From positions 71,597 through 108,079 of the forward strand of contig QKYT01000399.1 in assembly GCA_003550305.1 (NCBI GenBank): 36,483 bases of DNA. The letters run 5' to 3'. The DNA is from Glomus cerebriforme (Eukaryota > Glomeromycota > Glomeromycetes > Glomerales > Glomeraceae). The notes beneath the pieces were generated by a model that searched no databases, was not told where the DNA came from, and was given only the letters and a program-made list of their open reading frames with translations. Below are positions 34,801-36,483 of this stretch, piece by piece. The position numbers and the translations under genes were made by a program. Each line of letters starts with the position of its first letter. Position 1 is the first letter of the stretch.

Positions 34801-35730
34801 GATAGAATTTCAATCCAAGAATCAATGGATGGACACATTTTGATGATTATACATGGATTTAATCAATTAAAGTCAAGATTTTTTTTGAGATATTTTTGGA
34901 TTCTACTCCAATGTACAATATAACACTGGTCAAAAACTGATCTATCTTACAGATATCTTATAAATATTGGGTATCCAAAATGCAGAAAATCTGCTATACA
35001 TCGGGTATCCAATATGTATACTATAGAATTAAAAAAATACAATTTATTAATTATCTCACTATCCAGTGATTATAAAAAGATAAAATATAGCTTATTCGAT
35101 TCGCCTCACTGAGACATATCGAATGGTACTAATTTCACATTTCTAGGTTGATAGATATCGAGATATTGCATTTTTTGTTTATTTTTTTACGATTTATCAA
35201 ATATCTCACTAATCTCAGCATCTATCATACCTAGAAATGCGAAATTAGTAACATTTAATACGTCTCAGTGAGGTGAATCGAATGAGCTATATTTCATCTT
35301 TTATGATCACTGGATAGCGAGATAATTAATAAATTGTATTTTTTTAATTCTATAGTATACATATTGGGTACCTGATGTATAGCAGATTTTCTGCATTTTG
35401 GGTACCTGATATTTATAAGATATCTGTAAGATATTTGTAAGATAGATCAGTTTTTGACCAGTATAATGAAATTAAAATCTGTTTCAATTATAAAATGGAA
35501 AAGAAATTCAACTTAGATCAAAAATTCATCTGATCAGATAATAAATTTAATTTGAATTGAATTTCTTTTTTTTTTATTATTAATAATACTTTTAAATTTA
35601 CTATATTGTATATTGAGATATGATTTTAGTATATCTGAAAAAAATCCTTACCTTTATTGATTAAATCCACATGTAAATTGCCAAAATATTCTCATTCATC
35701 GATCCTTGGATTGGAACTCTATCACTAGAT
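34797..35730. mobile_element. Older foldback element carrying MITE copy 3 in its left arm
   Basis: With the MITE at 34924-35463 set aside, the sequence is a ~395-bp imperfect palindrome centred on ATCTGATCAGAT (about 35529-35540). Left-arm words CTAGATAGAATTTCAATCCAA, ACATGGATTTAATCAAT, GTACAATATAATGAAATT and AAAAGAAATTCAA reappear in order on the opposite strand at 35541-35730 as CTAGTGATAGAGTTCCAATCC, ACATGTGGATTTAATCAAT, ATACAATATAGTAAATT and AAAAGAAATTCAA. No coding capacity; outer boundaries are approximate. Confidence 0.7.
34924..35463. mobile_element. Foldback MITE, copy 3 (540 bp), TSD TAA
   Basis: Same family as the copies at 17346 and 19073: CACTGGTCAAAAACTGATC to GATCAGTTTTTGACCAGTA, with the terminal G changed to A. 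TAA flanks at 34921-34923 and 35464-35466. The ~30-base loop (35168-35197) is the reverse complement of the loop in the other two copies, so this copy lies in opposite orientation. The duplicated AGATATYTGTA unit is in its right arm. Confidence 0.9.
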
Positions 35731-36483
35731 CACAAACAAATGTCAATTTTATATTATTATACAAAATGTAATTAATTATGATTACAGAATTTTAGATTTC
35801 AGATTTGCCAATTGAATTTCAAAAATAACTATATACTGTATATAACCTGCTAGTTACACTTTTCTTTTTTACCTTTAACCTTTTAACATTAAGAAAGTAT
35901 CTATTTATTTACACATTTTTATAACCTTTTTATTAATAAAAAACTGCCCACTTATTTTTTCACTTCTAGATTTCTTTGGTTATCTATTAAGGACTTAAGG
36001 TATCAAGAATGCTTATCTTTCTGTGTCTGTTTAGTTTTCTTTTTGTATGCTAAATTGATATAAAAAAAAGCTAGCATTATGCTATAATTCTATCCTATCC
36101 TGTTAATTTTAGAATACAATAATTACATTTTTAATAGTTAAATTTATATAATTTTGGGTTTATTTGAAAAAGATATTGAGAGCTTTTTAACAATACCAAA
36201 ATCACATAGATTGGATACCTGGATGCTAAGCTTTTATATTCTAAAGATTTGGCAAAAATTATGGTATAGTGTTAATCTAAATTAATCATATGATTTGAAA
36301 TCTAACTCAAGTACTGAGATAATGTCATAGTAGTATCATAGATCAGATATATAATATATATTTCTATTTTATAATCCAAATTTTTGGTAAAACTAATATC
36401 AAAGATATTATCACCTAGAATCTGCATATTCAAATATATACTTTGAAATATAACCTTCTTCCATAATTTTATTATATATATTA
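35731..36483. other. AT-rich spacer to window end
   Basis: No gene, RNA or repeat that I can support. Confidence 0.5.

Overview
The window looks like a piece of an AT-rich, repeat-laden fungal nuclear genome. The best fit is a Glomeromycotina (arbuscular mycorrhizal, Rhizophagus-like) genome. The reasons are the very high A+T content, short GT-AG introns of about 65-100 nt, a phenylalanine hydroxylase (a gene lost in most Dikarya but kept in Mucoromycota-type fungi), a LUC7/SR-type exon relic, and two degenerate coding relics resembling protein families I associate with Rhizophagus. The assignment is from pattern memory; no search was run.

Layout. Positions 1-4500 hold a broken RS-domain exon, a TTTTGGCA-rich repeat, a broken pogo-like MITE end and the first copy of a 157-bp dispersed repeat, with no intact gene. 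Positions 4549-12821 hold three genes. The first, on the minus strand, is an intronless 1305-residue fusion of a Met8-like siroheme synthase to the Met10 sulfite reductase flavoprotein subunit. The second is divergent to it: a Nudix plus eIF2B-like two-domain protein with one intron. The third is a small protein-kinase-like protein with a fungal-type N-terminal region. Positions 12822-23300 are a transposon graveyard: a 384-bp terminal-inverted-repeat element, an old coiled-coil pseudogene split by a 541-bp foldback MITE, a second foldback copy beside another degenerate gene, and the second copy of the 157-bp repeat. Positions 23319-30240 are a compact housekeeping block: sphingosine (long-chain base) kinase (7 exons), phenylalanine-4-hydroxylase (12 exons), and convergent to it a YANK/STK32-type AGC kinase (8 exons). 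I could reconstruct all three to an exact multiple of three. Positions 30241-36483 are again gene-free: a pogo-like MITE with TA flanks, a 1.7-kb block of richer composition with internal duplications, a 19-bp minisatellite, a degenerate tandem repeat, and an older foldback that carries a third copy of the MITE in one arm.

How the parts relate. The Met8-Met10 fusion would join manufacture of siroheme, the prosthetic group of the sulfite reductase beta subunit, to the alpha subunit of the same enzyme. The other genes look like independent housekeeping or signalling genes rather than a cluster. The three foldback MITEs form one family (termini CACTG...CAGTG, 3-bp target duplications TTA, TTT and TAA). 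Two of them sit inside sequences that allow the pre-insertion site to be inferred.
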